Source of the DNA: Rhyacophila brunnea
Taxonomy: Eukaryota > Arthropoda > Insecta > Trichoptera > Rhyacophilidae
DNA: 64,000 nucleotides
NCBI GenBank assembly: GCA_022495005.1
Contig: JAGYXB010001948.1
Location: 682,001-746,000, forward strand
Reading direction: 5' to 3'
Shown: piece after piece, positions 26,805-41,200 of the stretch
Position numbering within the stretch: the stretch's first letter is position 1
Layout of the letters: each line of letters begins with the position of its first letter
Notes under the pieces: model-generated
What the model was told of the DNA's origin: nothing
The model's database searches: none
The model's input: only the letters and a program-made list of their open reading frames with translations
Position numbers and translations under genes: made by a program

Positions 26805-27084
26805 ATTTTTATTTGCAAAAAGATTGTGTATCAATTATTATTACGATTTAAGTATGCAACGTTCAAATATTTTAATGAATATTTGAGTGGAAAGTAAAAG
26901 TATATTTTTTTTGTGCAATACATTTAGTTATGTAGGTACTGTATGAAAAAACTGGATACTGTATAACATGTAATTTTGGTCAAATTTAATGTATACCTAT
27001 TTACTTACCACCTAGTTAAACGGCATAATAAAATACAAAATAGGATTCATTGGTTAAAGTAATTAAACTCAATTAATATTCTAC

Positions 27085-29244
27085 CTGTTTCTTTGGTTTA
27101 TTCCCACATCATTTAAATTTGACTGCACTTCATATATTTGAGGGTCTATTACTTTATTTGAAGCAGTAAGTTTACAAAATATCGGTTCCTGTAACATAAA
27201 ATTAACGAATATAAATAAATAAAGCAGTTACTTGCTTCAAAGTTTGGTGCTAATAAAATAAATATAAATATTAAATCATAATTGCGTATGCTGAATATTT
27301 TATAAGGAATATATTATTATAAATCAATTAACTACTAGATAAAGGCTAAGTTTGGATTAATCCACTCCTCTTGATCTTAACCTATATGCGATAATGTTTC
27401 TTCGACGATATTTATGGCACCGAGTAGATACTCTTGTATGCTTATTTGTGTTATATATCTACATTATATGCAATACCTTTACACTAAGAATAAACTAGAT
27501 AATACTCAAAATTGTGTGTATAATATTTTTATTGTAATTTTTACTTGTAAGTGTTTATAGGTTAAGGTCTAAGAAAATAAATCGAGATTTCATAATAATC
27601 AATTTAAAACTGCCATTCATGATTTTATAATGTGGCGCCTAATGCGCTAATGTTTATCGCAGTGACAGTGGCGAACAAATAGGATTTTTTTGTATAAATT
27701 TACCACTATTTTACGTATTTGAGAAGGTGACGGGGAGCGGATGAGAGAGAAGCGACCGCATGGAAGTGCACAGTTTTGGCATTAACACCAGAAATATAAA
27801 TTTAAATGTATGAAACTAAATTGTATTGTGCTAAAGTAGAACGTTCAAAAGTCGAGGGCCACTTGTACACGCACACACATAATTGCATATTATTTAGTTT
27901 AGAAGATGCAAGTAAATAATAAGTTTATTAGAAAAGAGTTAAAAAAACATAACCATTTTAAAATTATGAAACAAACCGTATTTTGACCTATACAATACCT
28001 GATTGTAAACACATGGTTCAATCGCAAGAAAAGAAATGATAACATCCTGTTTTCCATTTTTCTTGATTTCTCCGACAGACGGTGAGAAAGTGACCATATT
28101 AAAAGCTATCCATTCAAATTTGTACGACGTGTTGGTGGAATGATTCCTCAATGTAACGGATTTACTGAAAATCTTATTCGTTGTGATGGTTCCTAAAAAT
28201 AAAATAGGTTTATAAAGTTCTATCAAAGAGGTTGAATGAATTTTTATTGCATGATTTTGGTACTTATTAATAATTTTAACACTTACCTATATTTAAGGAA
28301 AACGTTAAGTAACTATCATGGTTTTCAATTTCAGGAGTGGCCTTTGGAGTGTTGAATTTGAAACTAGTTGGTGAAGTAATTCTTGAACGTGTTCTACGTT
28401 TGGAACTAAACATATCAATACAACAATTTACAAAATATAAACATAATTTCGAAAAACCTTATGAGAAAAAAAACATAAAAAATACATATTTCATTTCACG
28501 GGCGAGTCCATTTAAGTTACCGATCCACGTATTATTCTTGCAAATAATTGCAGTATTTGAGATTTGTTGAGGAAATTTTACATCATATATTGTATTCAGT
28601 ATTAAAGAAAACACCTAATAATCATTAGCATGTTTTAAAAAAATCGGAATACTCATGATGAAAGTTGTAAATATTGTTAACTATATTACTGCTTTGATTG
28701 AAATTACAAAGTTGGTAGCGATTTCTTGCCAAAACTTGAAAAACTTCAGATATATTATTAATTTTATCATTTGGAATAATTAAAAATGAATAGGTAGCAT
28801 AATGGATAAGAGCACTCACATAGATATTGAAAGATGTGAGTTAAAATCCCTCTCGGCTAAAATTTCGTGACTAGGATTTGTTCTAATAAGTATTTTTTGA
28901 GGTTTTTCAAAAGTGTGTATATTTAATAAAAAGAATCTTCCATTCATAAGTCTTGTGTATATTCAGTATTTAAAAAAAATTAATTGGTAAAAATATATAA
29001 CACCAAGTTTTAAAATTACAAATTTTATAACAATTCGTTGAATACTGGTACTACAAAGAATTACCTACGCTCACTTCATTGAATGAGGTCAGTTTTCTTA
29101 CCGATAAGAAGTTTTAGAACTCGTTTCAGAAAAATTATCATTTTTCGTAAAAACTGCATCGTTTTCGTTTATCGGTTCGAACGAGATTCCTTCTAATCCA
29201 GATAGTGTCACCATTTTATAGAAACAAATTCCCTCCATGTTAAT
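27085..29244 (-). CDS. HYDIN: HYDIN exons 35-38: last exons seen
   Basis: Exons 29102-29244, 28287-28405, 27999-28192 and 27085-27188. Exon 35 starts ATTAACATG after the polypyrimidine acceptor TTTTGTTTAAG; the ATG is internal, not a start. Exon 36 is basic (RSKRRTRSRITSPTS). Exon 37 contains the repeat core KSVTLRNHSTNTSYKFEW and FSPSVGEIKKNGKQDVIIS, matching the vertebrate segment with the order 'FEW ... FSP..G'. Exon 38 (EPIFCKLTASNKVIDP) ends in phase 2 at a GTAGAA donor. Vertebrate HYDIN has on the order of a thousand further residues after this point, but I found no following exon to the left in this window. Confidence 0.92.
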
Positions 29245-32200
29245 CTTAAACAAAACAAATAAGAGCTATACATTTGCTTGATTGCTGATTTCTTGATGGA
29301 AAGATTTGTGTTAAAAGAAATGACAACACGATTATTATAGATTATTTTGTTACTTACATTATAATATTTTTTATTTATATTACTTACTTTTGCATGCTTA
29401 TAATAAACTAAAATTGGATACATTTTATGATATTATATTTAAATTAAATAAATAAGTAAGTAGGTACCTATTAAGCTACATCTAAAAAATATTTTATAAA
29501 AGCTAAAAAAAAGAATTAATTTAATTCATTGATAATCCAGAATAAAAATAATTAAATTATGAAAAATATTTTGTTAGTCAATGTAAACAATCTCATTCAG
29601 ACTTATGATATAATATTATATAAAAAAATATACTATATTTAAATAAATGGGAAATGATGTTGGATCAGTAGCAATTCATAATATTCCAGTTTGCACTGAA
29701 TTTAATCGATAATTTCTCCTTTGTTAACAGCACATACAGCATTTTAATGGTCAATGTACTATTTAAAATAATTTTAATAGCAATTTTTATGAAAAAAATA
29801 TTGTATTCTAGTTATGTTTATAATATAATAGAAATATTAATAAAATAACCAGACTAAAGTAATACATATCTGTATTATAATGAAATTACGTCGTAGAATA
29901 AACAGATATAGCACCTACTAACTATCTAACGAGCACGTGACATATTTTTGTGTAATGTTATTTTCATATATTGTCACCGTTCAGGAAAAACCCAAATCCA
30001 AAAAAGGCAGTTTTGAGTTGAGTATGTCACCCAAAGCGTAAAATTATGTTTTTTTTAAATGCAAAGATCACTACGGTATATCAGTTAGTAAAATTATCTG
30101 TTATCCACTGAATGACCTTTGTCGTTATAGGCGGATAGACATTATTGACAATATACAAAATAAATCCCTCGTTATAAATGTAGAAGCAAAAGTTACTAAG
30201 CTATGTATGGTGACTTACTGATTTGTAATTTGAAAACTTATAATACTTGTATGAAACAGGTAAAAATAATTAAACATGAATAGTTAGTTGAGCTTGTCAT
30301 AATAAAATTGTTTTAGCCCAGATTATTAGCAAGCAAAAGTCACCAAATCATATTTTAGTCACCTTGCCTCCTTCAAACTTTCTAGATGTATTAATTAGCA
30401 TCAAAAACTAAAAGTAACCTAAAGAATTTAATAAAAAGACACGAGAAAAATATGTAATGTAAATAAAACCTTAAAACATTAAAATTTGATTTTTCATTCA
30501 CCTCAAAACTTTCAAATTGCGATATCTCTAAATGATGTTTTCTGGGTTGGTAGCTATTACCTGAACGGTGACGAAATAATACGAATATCGTTCGTTATTT
30601 TTAAGTGAAACTTTTTTACGCGCGGTACAAACAATTTCGTTGGTAGAGTGAATCCGGTTGACGTGTCACGAAAAATTGTATTAGCTGATTTTAAAATCAA
30701 TAAATAAATTATTATTCTTTCACCACTTATTAGACGCGTACCACTGAGACTGGGCATGACGTAATGTCAGTCAACTAAGCCTTCATTTTGATATTGTGTG
30801 AAAAGGTAAGGACGCGGACAGCAGTTTGGTAACGCCTGTTCTATAAGCACACTGAAGCGAAAAATTTTGAAAACCATCGATCTGTATCATAACTTTGTAA
30901 TGATGCCATAATATGAAATAATTTTAAGGGTAAACGTTTTTTTTTTATGTTGGTACTTTTACTGAGTTATCTTATCATTTACTCATAAAATGTATATTGT
31001 CGTTATTTAGATTTACTGTAAATACTGAAATTGTTCACAAAAAACGATTTAAAAATAAAATAGAACATGGATTTATTTTATGGACGCTTCGTTACCTACT
31101 GAAATGTTAAACAAATATAAATGAGGTAGTTAAATAATTAATGCCGATACTTTAAGCTTCATTATATTTAATGGAATAGAGGTTGAAATTTGTTACATAC
31201 AATTTTAATTAGCCTAATGCATTGTATTGTCTCCTATATTCTGATTTCGCTGGAAGGTCTGCATAAAAAGCTTACGGTTATTTTTTTTTTTAATTACGTC
31301 AAATTGAATTGTGTTAAACGTCGAATAGATTATGGGCAATCTTAACCTGACACTGAGATGATACCTAATCTATATATCTCTAAGACGGTATTTTAGCCAC
31401 CTTGCCTCCTTCAAACTTTCTATATAAGTATATTAATTAGCATCAAAAACTAAAAGTACCTAAAGAATTTATTTACAAGAAATGAAAAAATGATGCAATG
31501 TAGATAAAACCGTAAAAAAATCTGATTTTTCTTTCATCTTCAAACTTTCAAATTGCTATATCTTTAAATGATGTTTTTGGGTTGGTGACTTTTGCCTGGA
31601 CGGTGACGATATATTTTAGTAATAATAGTTCGATAAAATTATTAAATACCTTATAGTTATCCATATCATTGTAAGAAATATCTAATTGAACTCGGCATCT
31701 GTGATTTCCAATCGTTTTTGGATTAAATCTAATACGCACTTGACTGGTTTCATCTTTCATAAGAGAGACTGTGATTTTATTTAAAAATGACTCTGAGAAA
31801 AAAATGATAACGTTGTTAGTAAATGAACAGTGGCAAGTTTTATTTAACATTTTATAAATAATACTGGTATAATAAATACTGAACCATTATACTCACTGTC
31901 TTTAGGATTTACAGAAACGATAGAAAACGTTGCATTCTCAGAATAATCTTGTATAATTTTTATATCAACGCGGCAATCGCCAACATTCGAGACATTTTTG
32001 AAGCAAACGTTACAGAAAGTTGTGTCGTTTATAAATGTTGGTTGTAGTTCAATATGTCTTCGAAATATGTCGTGTATGGGTTCAGGATAAAGAATATTTA
32101 TCTTCGGGGTTATGCCTTCACCTTTCAATTTAATTGAGTATATTTTTGAATCCAATGGACTCGGCAATGGAATCATTATTTTAAGACATGCTTTAAAAAT

Positions 32201-35200
32201 CTGGAAAAATATATTGATAAATTTCAAAAATATTTTTCATTGACAAAATAGATATTTTATAATGGTGTCCAACATTTAAATGTAAGTAACACAATTTATA
32301 AAATGTTTTACCACATATCACCACTCAAAGTCAATATTTTGGCATACTATTTAATTAATTCTTTGATAGGAAATTAGCTAAATTAAAGACATACACAAAT
32401 AGTTTCTTTTAAGAAAATTATAAGTAGGTAATTAAAATATCTCAGTTAAAGGTTTATTAATTTGGATATTAAAAGATTTCCACATATAAATAAATAACGC
32501 TTTTTATTAATTACAGAAATAAAATTATTGTAGGTAGGTGGTACCATCTAATTTTTAAAGCAATCAAATTAAGTCTCATTAAGGCATATCATAATGACGT
32601 AATTTGAAACATCGTTGACGATTTATAAATGTCTCAGGAGCAATAACATAAGACTGAAGTCACCACGTACTCGAGCGAGTTTTATTTTGTTTAATGATTT
32701 TACACAGAGGAAAAGAGTATAGAGAAACAAAAAATACAATATTATTAAAAAAAAATTAAAAAAATGTAGGTAATGTCGATTAACTTACATTGGCTGACAT
32801 TGGTTTAAATTTAATTGCGAATATATCTGATTGACCTGCACCGATATATTCTTCTTCCGGGCTAACTTCAAATGGATTTTTATTTTGGACAGAGTCTTTA
32901 TCAATATGCAATTGGACTTTGCATTGAATCCGTCCAGTGTTTGTCAAATTCATATACATAATATGCTCGCATGTTACACAGACTCGTTGAAAGTGTAAGG
33001 TTAATTCAGCCGTTTCGAAGACACAGAATTGCGTCATCTGCCAAAACATAAAACGTATTGATTAGTCTCAATAAACGAGGATACAGCTGGAAATGTGCCT
33101 ACTGGATACTATCTGCCGTAAGTTTGTTGTCTAACCACCTCAGTTTATGTGTCACAACTCTTCTTTTACCTTTATATTTACTGACTTATCATCAAATATA
33201 AATAAATAGTAAAATAGTAGTTTAATCATTCTGTGTTATACTTAAACTTTTCAATGTTCGCCAATTATGTTATTACTCTTAAGTACCAATTATATTTAAT
33301 TGTGATTAATTTCGGGAACGTTTAAATACCCATCGAACGGTATGTGTGTACTCGATTCGTTTTGGGCATGTTTACATAATATGCAAACACAATATGTACA
33401 ACGCAGTGTACGGTTTAACTATAGATATAGATGCTCACGGTGGCTGAGCGGGTAACGTGTTGGTCTAAAATGCCATGGGTCCCGGGTTCGAATCTCGCAT
33501 CTGGCCAAACATTCAAATGTTATTTTTAAATTTGTGTTTAGACCCAGAGTATGCATCTATTAGGATGAGCAAGTGGCTAACATCCATTTTTCAGAAAAAC
33601 ATTTTTTTTATACAACCTCTATTCTGTGGAGGCCCATATTATGATTTTGGGATAAACAATATAACTAAATATTTACATTTTTTTTTAAATATTGCACCGT
33701 TAAAGTCAACAAAATTATTGAGATATTATTATGTACCAATGGCAAAATGTGCATATTGGATGAAAGTAAGACGTTTAATCGAAATAAATGTGCACTTTGA
33801 CAGTATAACTTATTGGATTTCTAGTAGAATTTGTTTTATCTTCAGTATCATACTGGTTTAAAAATATTACTACTTTGAATAAAATCTTATATTGTGTTCG
33901 TTTGAACGAAATAATGAAGTTTCTTTAATTGGCTAGACATAGGTAATACGTGTATTTTGATGTGTTACTTAAATGGATTTAAATATTGATTTTAATTAGA
34001 CACATTCTCTTAGATTGCTTTAGTTTTTATAATTTCTCTGCTGTAAATACATATTTCTGTGGAAATTCATTTTTTTTAAATAATACCCATACCTACGTCG
34101 ATAATTACAAATAGGTACTTATTTGTAATTATTTTTTTATTTAAACAAATGTGTCATACTTTTGTTAAATTAGAGCTTTTAAACTATTTCAATTTTCAAA
34201 TATATAATATGTAGAAAATATAATAATATGAATAAAGCATATTTTAATCAATTCAATGTCAAACACATAATTAGTTGTAACATTTGAAAATAAAAACGAT
34301 ACAAGTTAATTAATTGTTCGCTATTGAGTCAAAGCTACTGGTTTCTACTAAAATAAAGGTAAGCATCTAATGCAGTAAACAATCTTCTAGTCCTGACTAC
34401 TATTATGTAGATCAGTTATTATTAACCTTTTTTTGCTTGGTAGAACCCTTGGTTCATTTTCTAGAAACTCGACCCGACAAATATGAAGGTCTGTAAGCTG
34501 TAGATACAGTGATATACCAAGGAAAAGTGCCGCTTAACAGCCCTTCAAGTAGGCAAACAATTATTTATTATTCATTAAAAAATAGTTCTTTGTTTAAAAG
34601 TAGGTTACGTTTTTTTAATTCTTATTACCAAATTGATATCAAGTTGTAGCTTTTGCGAATTCTCGCGGAACCTCTAACACGTCCTGAGGAGCCTCAAGGT
34701 TCCGCGGAACCCTGGTTGAGAATCACTGGTACGTACAAATGTAGGTATATCATAAGTTATTACCGTAAATAGTTTATTAATTTTTTTAAAATATTTAAAC
34801 GATAAAAAATCATAAAAATAAAAAAAAAATGTAAAATTATTAGAAACGTCCTCCTCTAATTAAAAAAAAAATAAACAATAACTTACATCATTACTTGGTT
34901 CAAAATCTTCAAAACATTTCACAATATAACACTCATTGAAAATTGCCTCAAAATCTGTAAAACTAAGATCAGGAATACAACATTCAACATTTAAAAACAC
35001 AATTGAATTTTCATCAGTTTCTGTTCTATTGCAATACAACACGTTTACAATAACTTGTTCTTGTTTGATACCAATCTCTCGTGGATTGCAATAGATTTGT
35101 ATTTCTATATCTTCATTTGGTTCTAAAATCCCGTTATATCTTGATATTTCAAACACCCCAATCGTAAAGTTTTTAGGACTTCTGAAATAAAAAAAACAGG

Positions 35201-38200
35201 ATTTAATGAGTCAAACATGTAAACAGTAATTGATGGCAATAATTTAAATCAAAATCAAATCTATGAGATACACTAGTACTACCACGTCGCAAACATTCAA
35301 GATTATTAGCGGATGCGCCAATATGTGACGGACGGGCCTGTGATATATTCTCCAGATGAGGCCTTTTGGTTCACCAATCTATACACTGTAGGTTAGACAT
35401 TGCGAAAGGCATTTAACATAATCCTAGACCGAGAAAAATGGCGCGATTTTGTATTACTCAATATTATGATTCTGAAACATGACAAGAAGTAAGTCATATT
35501 ATAATTGATTAAAAAGAGTTTCAACATTTTAAAGTAAATTAATATGTTTTAATAGTTTACGCCATGTATCGAGTTTCCAATCCGGATTTAACTAACATCG
35601 GTCAACTAGGTTAAAGTAACTCAGTTAAACGATCAAATTTTTGGTCGACATATTATATTGAATGGAGGCTTCTGAGATTTCTCTATAGTAGAGAAAAAAA
35701 ATAGTTTGCTATACACAAGTGCGTATGCAAAAAAGTTACTAATGTTGTATAGTATCGGCGTTTATATAATAAATAGTTTTTTAGTGGTCATTTTTTACCA
35801 AAAAATTTTATACGTTCATGCTCTATCTCTATGTGAAAAGGTTTTCTTCAACATCTTTATTTATGGACCAAAAATACCAAAAAAGAGAATTATGTAAAAA
35901 TAAATAAGTGTCAAGTGCGCAGTGTGGCATGACGATCGACAAAAACCAAAGTAGTTACCCACATAAATTAATTTATTGTAAAAAGAGTAAATAATCATGT
36001 TTGATCCTTTTTTACCCTTTAATGCCCTTTACATAATTTATTTATCCCCCATATTATGTTTATTTTTAAGAACTGACCTTGTATAGTGACAATCAAAGAT
36101 ATTTTTCTAGAATGAAAAAGCACTTTTAGAAGTCTTTTTTGAAATGCAGTTAGGCATGTCCCAAAATCCCACCGTGCTTATAGGTAGGTGCATAAAATGT
36201 GCACTTAGTTACGCAATAATTTTTTTAGCATTTTCTGATAAATCAGTCAGTTTCAACTAAATTAATTCGTAAAAAAATCCACAAATCGAATAGTGCTTCA
36301 ATGAAACTGGCCACATAATGTTATCAGAGAATATTTAGTAGAGTATAAACTAAAAATATAAAAAATACTTATGCATACGTGTCATCGTTTTTTTTTATAA
36401 ACACGATACTGTCATAAGTGTATCTATAGTAAAAAAGATGGGAATGGAAAGTAGTATTATATGTCTAAGTAACTGAATTTTAGTTGCGGGTTGCAAATAA
36501 AAATACTTGGTGTAATTATTCTTCAAAAATAATCATATAACTATTTAGTATAATTGCATACTCGACGTGTTTTTTATTTTTTCCAAGTTTCTTTTTCTTA
36601 TTTCCAACATCTTGTTTTAGTTTTTTTGTGTCATCTTGTTCCACACTCACATCTTCACCTGGGCGCATTATTTTGTATGCAAATGAAAATTTTCCAGTAT
36701 TTTTCAAAGTAAACGTTTTAGTGTTAACGTCCCCAACTAGTATGGATCCAAAGTTAATCGTATTTTCTGGAGAAATCGTAAAGCTGAAATACGCAATTTG
36801 GTTGTAATCACAAAACATTTATATTTTATTATATTGATTGAATTAGGTTAAAACAAAATAAATATGTAACAAGTTTAACTACGAGTACCTACTCTAAAAA
36901 ACTGTCTCACTACTAAAAACTCTACTAAAATCTACAACATTTTCGGTCACGCTGATTTTTTGCCTACTTAATGTATACACCGAGAATTGGTATATAGGTG
37001 ATTCTGCGGTGTTAATATATTTTACGTAAATTTGGTCCAGTACTCCTAATATGGGTCTTCACATATCGTTTTGCAAAATAAATTAACTTTTTGTTATTAT
37101 CGCTTTGTAACCTTCAATTATTATACATGTACATCCTAATGAACGGATTCGGATAAACATGTAAAAACAATCAAAACGAGTGGGAAAAAGGTCAAAAAAG
37201 CCCCAATATTATAATTATGTCATTTAGTATTCTAGTAATCGTGGAATAATGAACCATTTTAGAATAATGGCAGAGCGCTCGCCTCTGAAGCCGTGTGTGC
37301 AGGTTCAAAGGTTCAGGTGTGCAGGTTGTTTTTCAATGCGTTTTACCGAAAGCAAGGATCTAATATAACGAACAAAATACTACACAATGATTCTTGTAAT
37401 AAATGGTTATTATTACCGCCAATCCGTAGAAACCCATACACTCCGCTTAGGAATGAAAATGATTATTAATTTATTACTCATAAACGACCTGCACGAATAC
37501 TTATTTACACAACTATGTTGTAATTTGTAAGTAAACTGTATTGAAGAAATATATCCGATAGAGGCATTAATGGACAAAAATGATCAAATTACCACAAATT
37601 CAGAAATATTAAATATATAATTTAAATATCATATTATGAATGTCTTAAATTAATAAATTATAGTGTACATAATATGTTTTAAATAAATATATTAAAAATC
37701 GTGATCTTGAGGAGATTTAAACCATTATGTTAGGGTGAGCCAGATGATTTCCGTAATATATGTATATTAAAATTCTAACGGATTTAAGTTTTGTACTATT
37801 CCATTCCTACTACTATCCGTTTGAGTCGTTTTTTGCGACCCGGGTTTCGCCTTTCGGCATCTTCAGGCACTGTGTACACTCACGAAAAAGCAAACACACA
37901 CTGACAGTATCTTTGGTTCACACTATATTAATAATTTTCTCAACTATAAGTAAAAAGATATTGTATAAAATTGCTATTGTAATATATTTCGTACCTATTA
38001 AAACTGGTAAACACAGTAATGTTTATGGGAAAACTGGCAACAATTTTTTGAAAGTCGTCGGATGCATCGATAACTTCACAGTTCATAAAATGTTTATTTG
38101 TTACTGATATTTTCTCATTTACATTCAAAGTGAAGTTAATGGTTTGCCTTTCATTTGGATTCAGCAATCCATTCATCGGAAAAGATTTTGTATTATCACG

Positions 38201-41200
38201 TAACCGACGCATTTTTGGATTCTTCTTGGGACCATCTGTTAATCTGTGATAATTAAAAAATATTTTTTTATAGTTTTTGTTTATTATTTGATAAATATAA
38301 AAATGAATATTCACATGTTACCAAAAAAAACAAATGTTGAATTGTATGAAATATTCACTTTTTCAAAATATTTTATTTTATTTTTAATTCATGTTTATAA
38401 ATACCTATTAATATGTAGGTTATTTGTGAATGGTAATTATTATTCATTAACAAACCTGAATAAAATAACGTATTTCCCTCTATTATGAATGGAAAAAGAC
38501 TTGCTACTATCCATTCCAGCTAAAATATGACCGAAATTGAGATTTTCTTCATTTTCCGGCTCAAAATTATATGAAACGTCGACATCGTAGCATTCTCCTG
38601 ATATGTTGACAATTTCAGTAAGCAGAAATCTTTTTCCATGAAAATCATATACCTTTATTGACCAAAAAATATTATTATTACGTTTCAGAGTGATTTAAGG
38701 AGGACCATACATGAAATAGAATGATATGTAGGTACTACCTAGGTACCCACTACTACCCGTCTTGTATGTAAGTACAGCCGTAGATATGCACGGCTGCCTT
38801 CTATGACGCTATAAACGTGTCTGAAAGAAGTGATTTTAAGTGTGCATTCCGTTGCGAGATGGAGCCGCACGGGACCGATGCTGCAACCATGCACCGTAGT
38901 CCTTAAAACATTGGACGCTAAAGACGCGCCTAGCGCGTAACGATTAGGTGGCCATTATATATAATTAGCATGCTATTTAAATGTGGTAATTTATTAGTAA
39001 TTATCTAGTCAGCAGTGAATGTGAAAGAAGTTAAGAAGAAAAAATTGAATTGGATCTGCTGTCCACGTTGCTGTGATGTTAAGCGCCCTGTGTATCCGCA
39101 TACCGAGTGTCACGAGTTGAAATGGATGAGTCTACAGAACAGTCGGGACTAGGGAATCCAATCCCGAGTCGGAATTCAAATCCTGGGATTTCGGGATTAC
39201 AATTTGACAATCCTGGGATTGGCATTTTTTCCATTGTTATTATAAATTTTTTATATTTATCATTGATAAAATCGGTCAAAAATAAATCTAGTATATTTTT
39301 TACTATTTAAGACATTTATTGTTAATATTGTATATCTACGTTCAATCTTGGAAATACATAAGTTTAATGGAGTAAATAATATTGTAATATAAATAATAAT
39401 ATGAATTTAATATGAGATTGCTATTTCTGATAGTAAAGACTTAATGAATGGATTAGCGAGATTTAAAATAGTAAAGCAAATAATCATGGTTTACTTATGG
39501 CCTTTCCGCTTCAAAAATCTAATTAGTCAGCCAAATATGAAACTGCCGTAAAACGTATGAGATCATCGTGGAATTACTTTGTTAAAAGTGCAATTTTTTT
39601 TTCCAATCTTTCTCACTTTTATTAATTCATGTGTAAAAATAAAATGAATCGGCAACTTACATGGGTATAAATCAAACTTCATTCAAACTCACGTTTATTT
39701 CTAATGTAGTTATTTGTTATTAAAAGTATTTTTCTGTTATATTTTCGTTTTTATTTTATTTTCCATAAAAATTGATAAAAAAATCAATCCCGAAAGCTTC
39801 GGGATTATGTTTATCAATCCCGGCATTCATAGGTATCGAATAGCTCGGGATCCCGGAATTAGAATCCCTAGTCAGGACTATCCCGCTCCCCATACGATGC
39901 TGCAAATTACTCGAATGCCACAAAGTTGACACGACGTAGGTACTGTTTACTAAGATAAATATGTATTTTCCCTTATTATGAATGCAATCCTTTGGACATG
40001 TGCCAATTATTTTGTTAATTATTAAGGCGAAAAGTATTATTTGTAACAAAACCTGTAATTTAATACATTTTACCAAAATAAAAATAATTCAGAGACTAGT
40101 AAAATACAAATAATCCATGGCTAGCGAAAACTTATATATGATTTAAGTACACATTAGTTGTACACTTAAAAATAATAGTAAACATATTTTGTATTACATC
40201 GATGTGTAAAGGTTTTAATTCCATCTCGAATGTCTTGTGTCCAAACAATTTCACAACTAATTCTACTGATGCCATCGCTGCGAGAATGCCGTCAGTATTT
40301 GAAAATGATAGTTTATCATTAAAGTCTTCCATTGTGCGTATACTCCATTTGATTGGCAAAACACATTGGTTTTTAATGTTTAAAACTTTACTATTTTGAC
40401 GATACAGGAGCAACCTTCCGAAATCTGAAAGTAGATGTAATGAATCATTACCATCTGCAAATTAAGGATTGCACATACACCCCACATAATATAATATATT
40501 ATATGGTACAATGAGATTATTATTTTTATCATTATAATAAACGTACCTATAAGAATCAATGACATTATTATTGGACAACGCACTCAATACAGTAGCTAGC
40601 AAGAAAATTCGCGCATAGCGACATGCACGCAATTTCCACTAGGCGATATCGCGCATCGAGAATTTAAAGCGATATGATCTTTATTGTAATGGCGTTAGAA
40701 CAGTGTTTCTAGTTTCAATGTTCATTAAAGCGAACCCGTTCGAACCGAACCATTCGGCAGACCCAACAAAAAGCATCGGGAATTTATAGCAATATCACCT
40801 TTATTGTAATGGCGTTAGAACAGATTATGCCATTCGGCAGACCCGACAAAAAAGTGAGTGTCATTTTTATTTCCAGATGCATCGTCCATATTAATGTCAT
40901 TGATAAGAATAGTATTAATTAAATAATTAAGATTTTTTTCAGTTGACAGCTATTTCGACTGTCACCCCAGTTTTATAGTATTGATAATGAATGGTGAGAC
41001 AACTAACATTACTGTTGAGTAAAAAAAACAACTTATCTACCTAATTAAATTAAATTTATGATTTATTGTTTTTATTGTATTTATTTAGTTATAAATTTAG
41101 AGTACACGAGCGCCTAAACGGAAGTATTGAACATGCTAATAGATTAACTATGCCGAAGAGAATGAATTATAAGTGTTAAAGATAATAAATAATTGTTAGT

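Noticed and set aside
26577..26897. 106-codon plus-strand open frame
   Set aside because: Mostly within a MITE copy; the other copies have stops in this frame.
29208..29220. ATG in exon 35 as a gene start
   Set aside because: The ATG follows a strong acceptor in frame and the upstream exon 34 joins it with conserved HYDIN order.
31548..31650. Continuation of HYDIN exon 34 as coding (VTVQAKVTNPKTS)
   Set aside because: It is part of a repeat also present at 30351-30572, and splicing at AAG/GTATTT to exon 35 restores the HYDIN order.
33432..33506. Functional tRNA gene
   Set aside because: The body is shared with another repeat copy, and the acceptor-stem ends do not pair convincingly.
33475..33861. 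128-codon plus-strand open frame
   Set aside because: Starts inside a SINE and reads through AT-rich intron; no recognisable protein.
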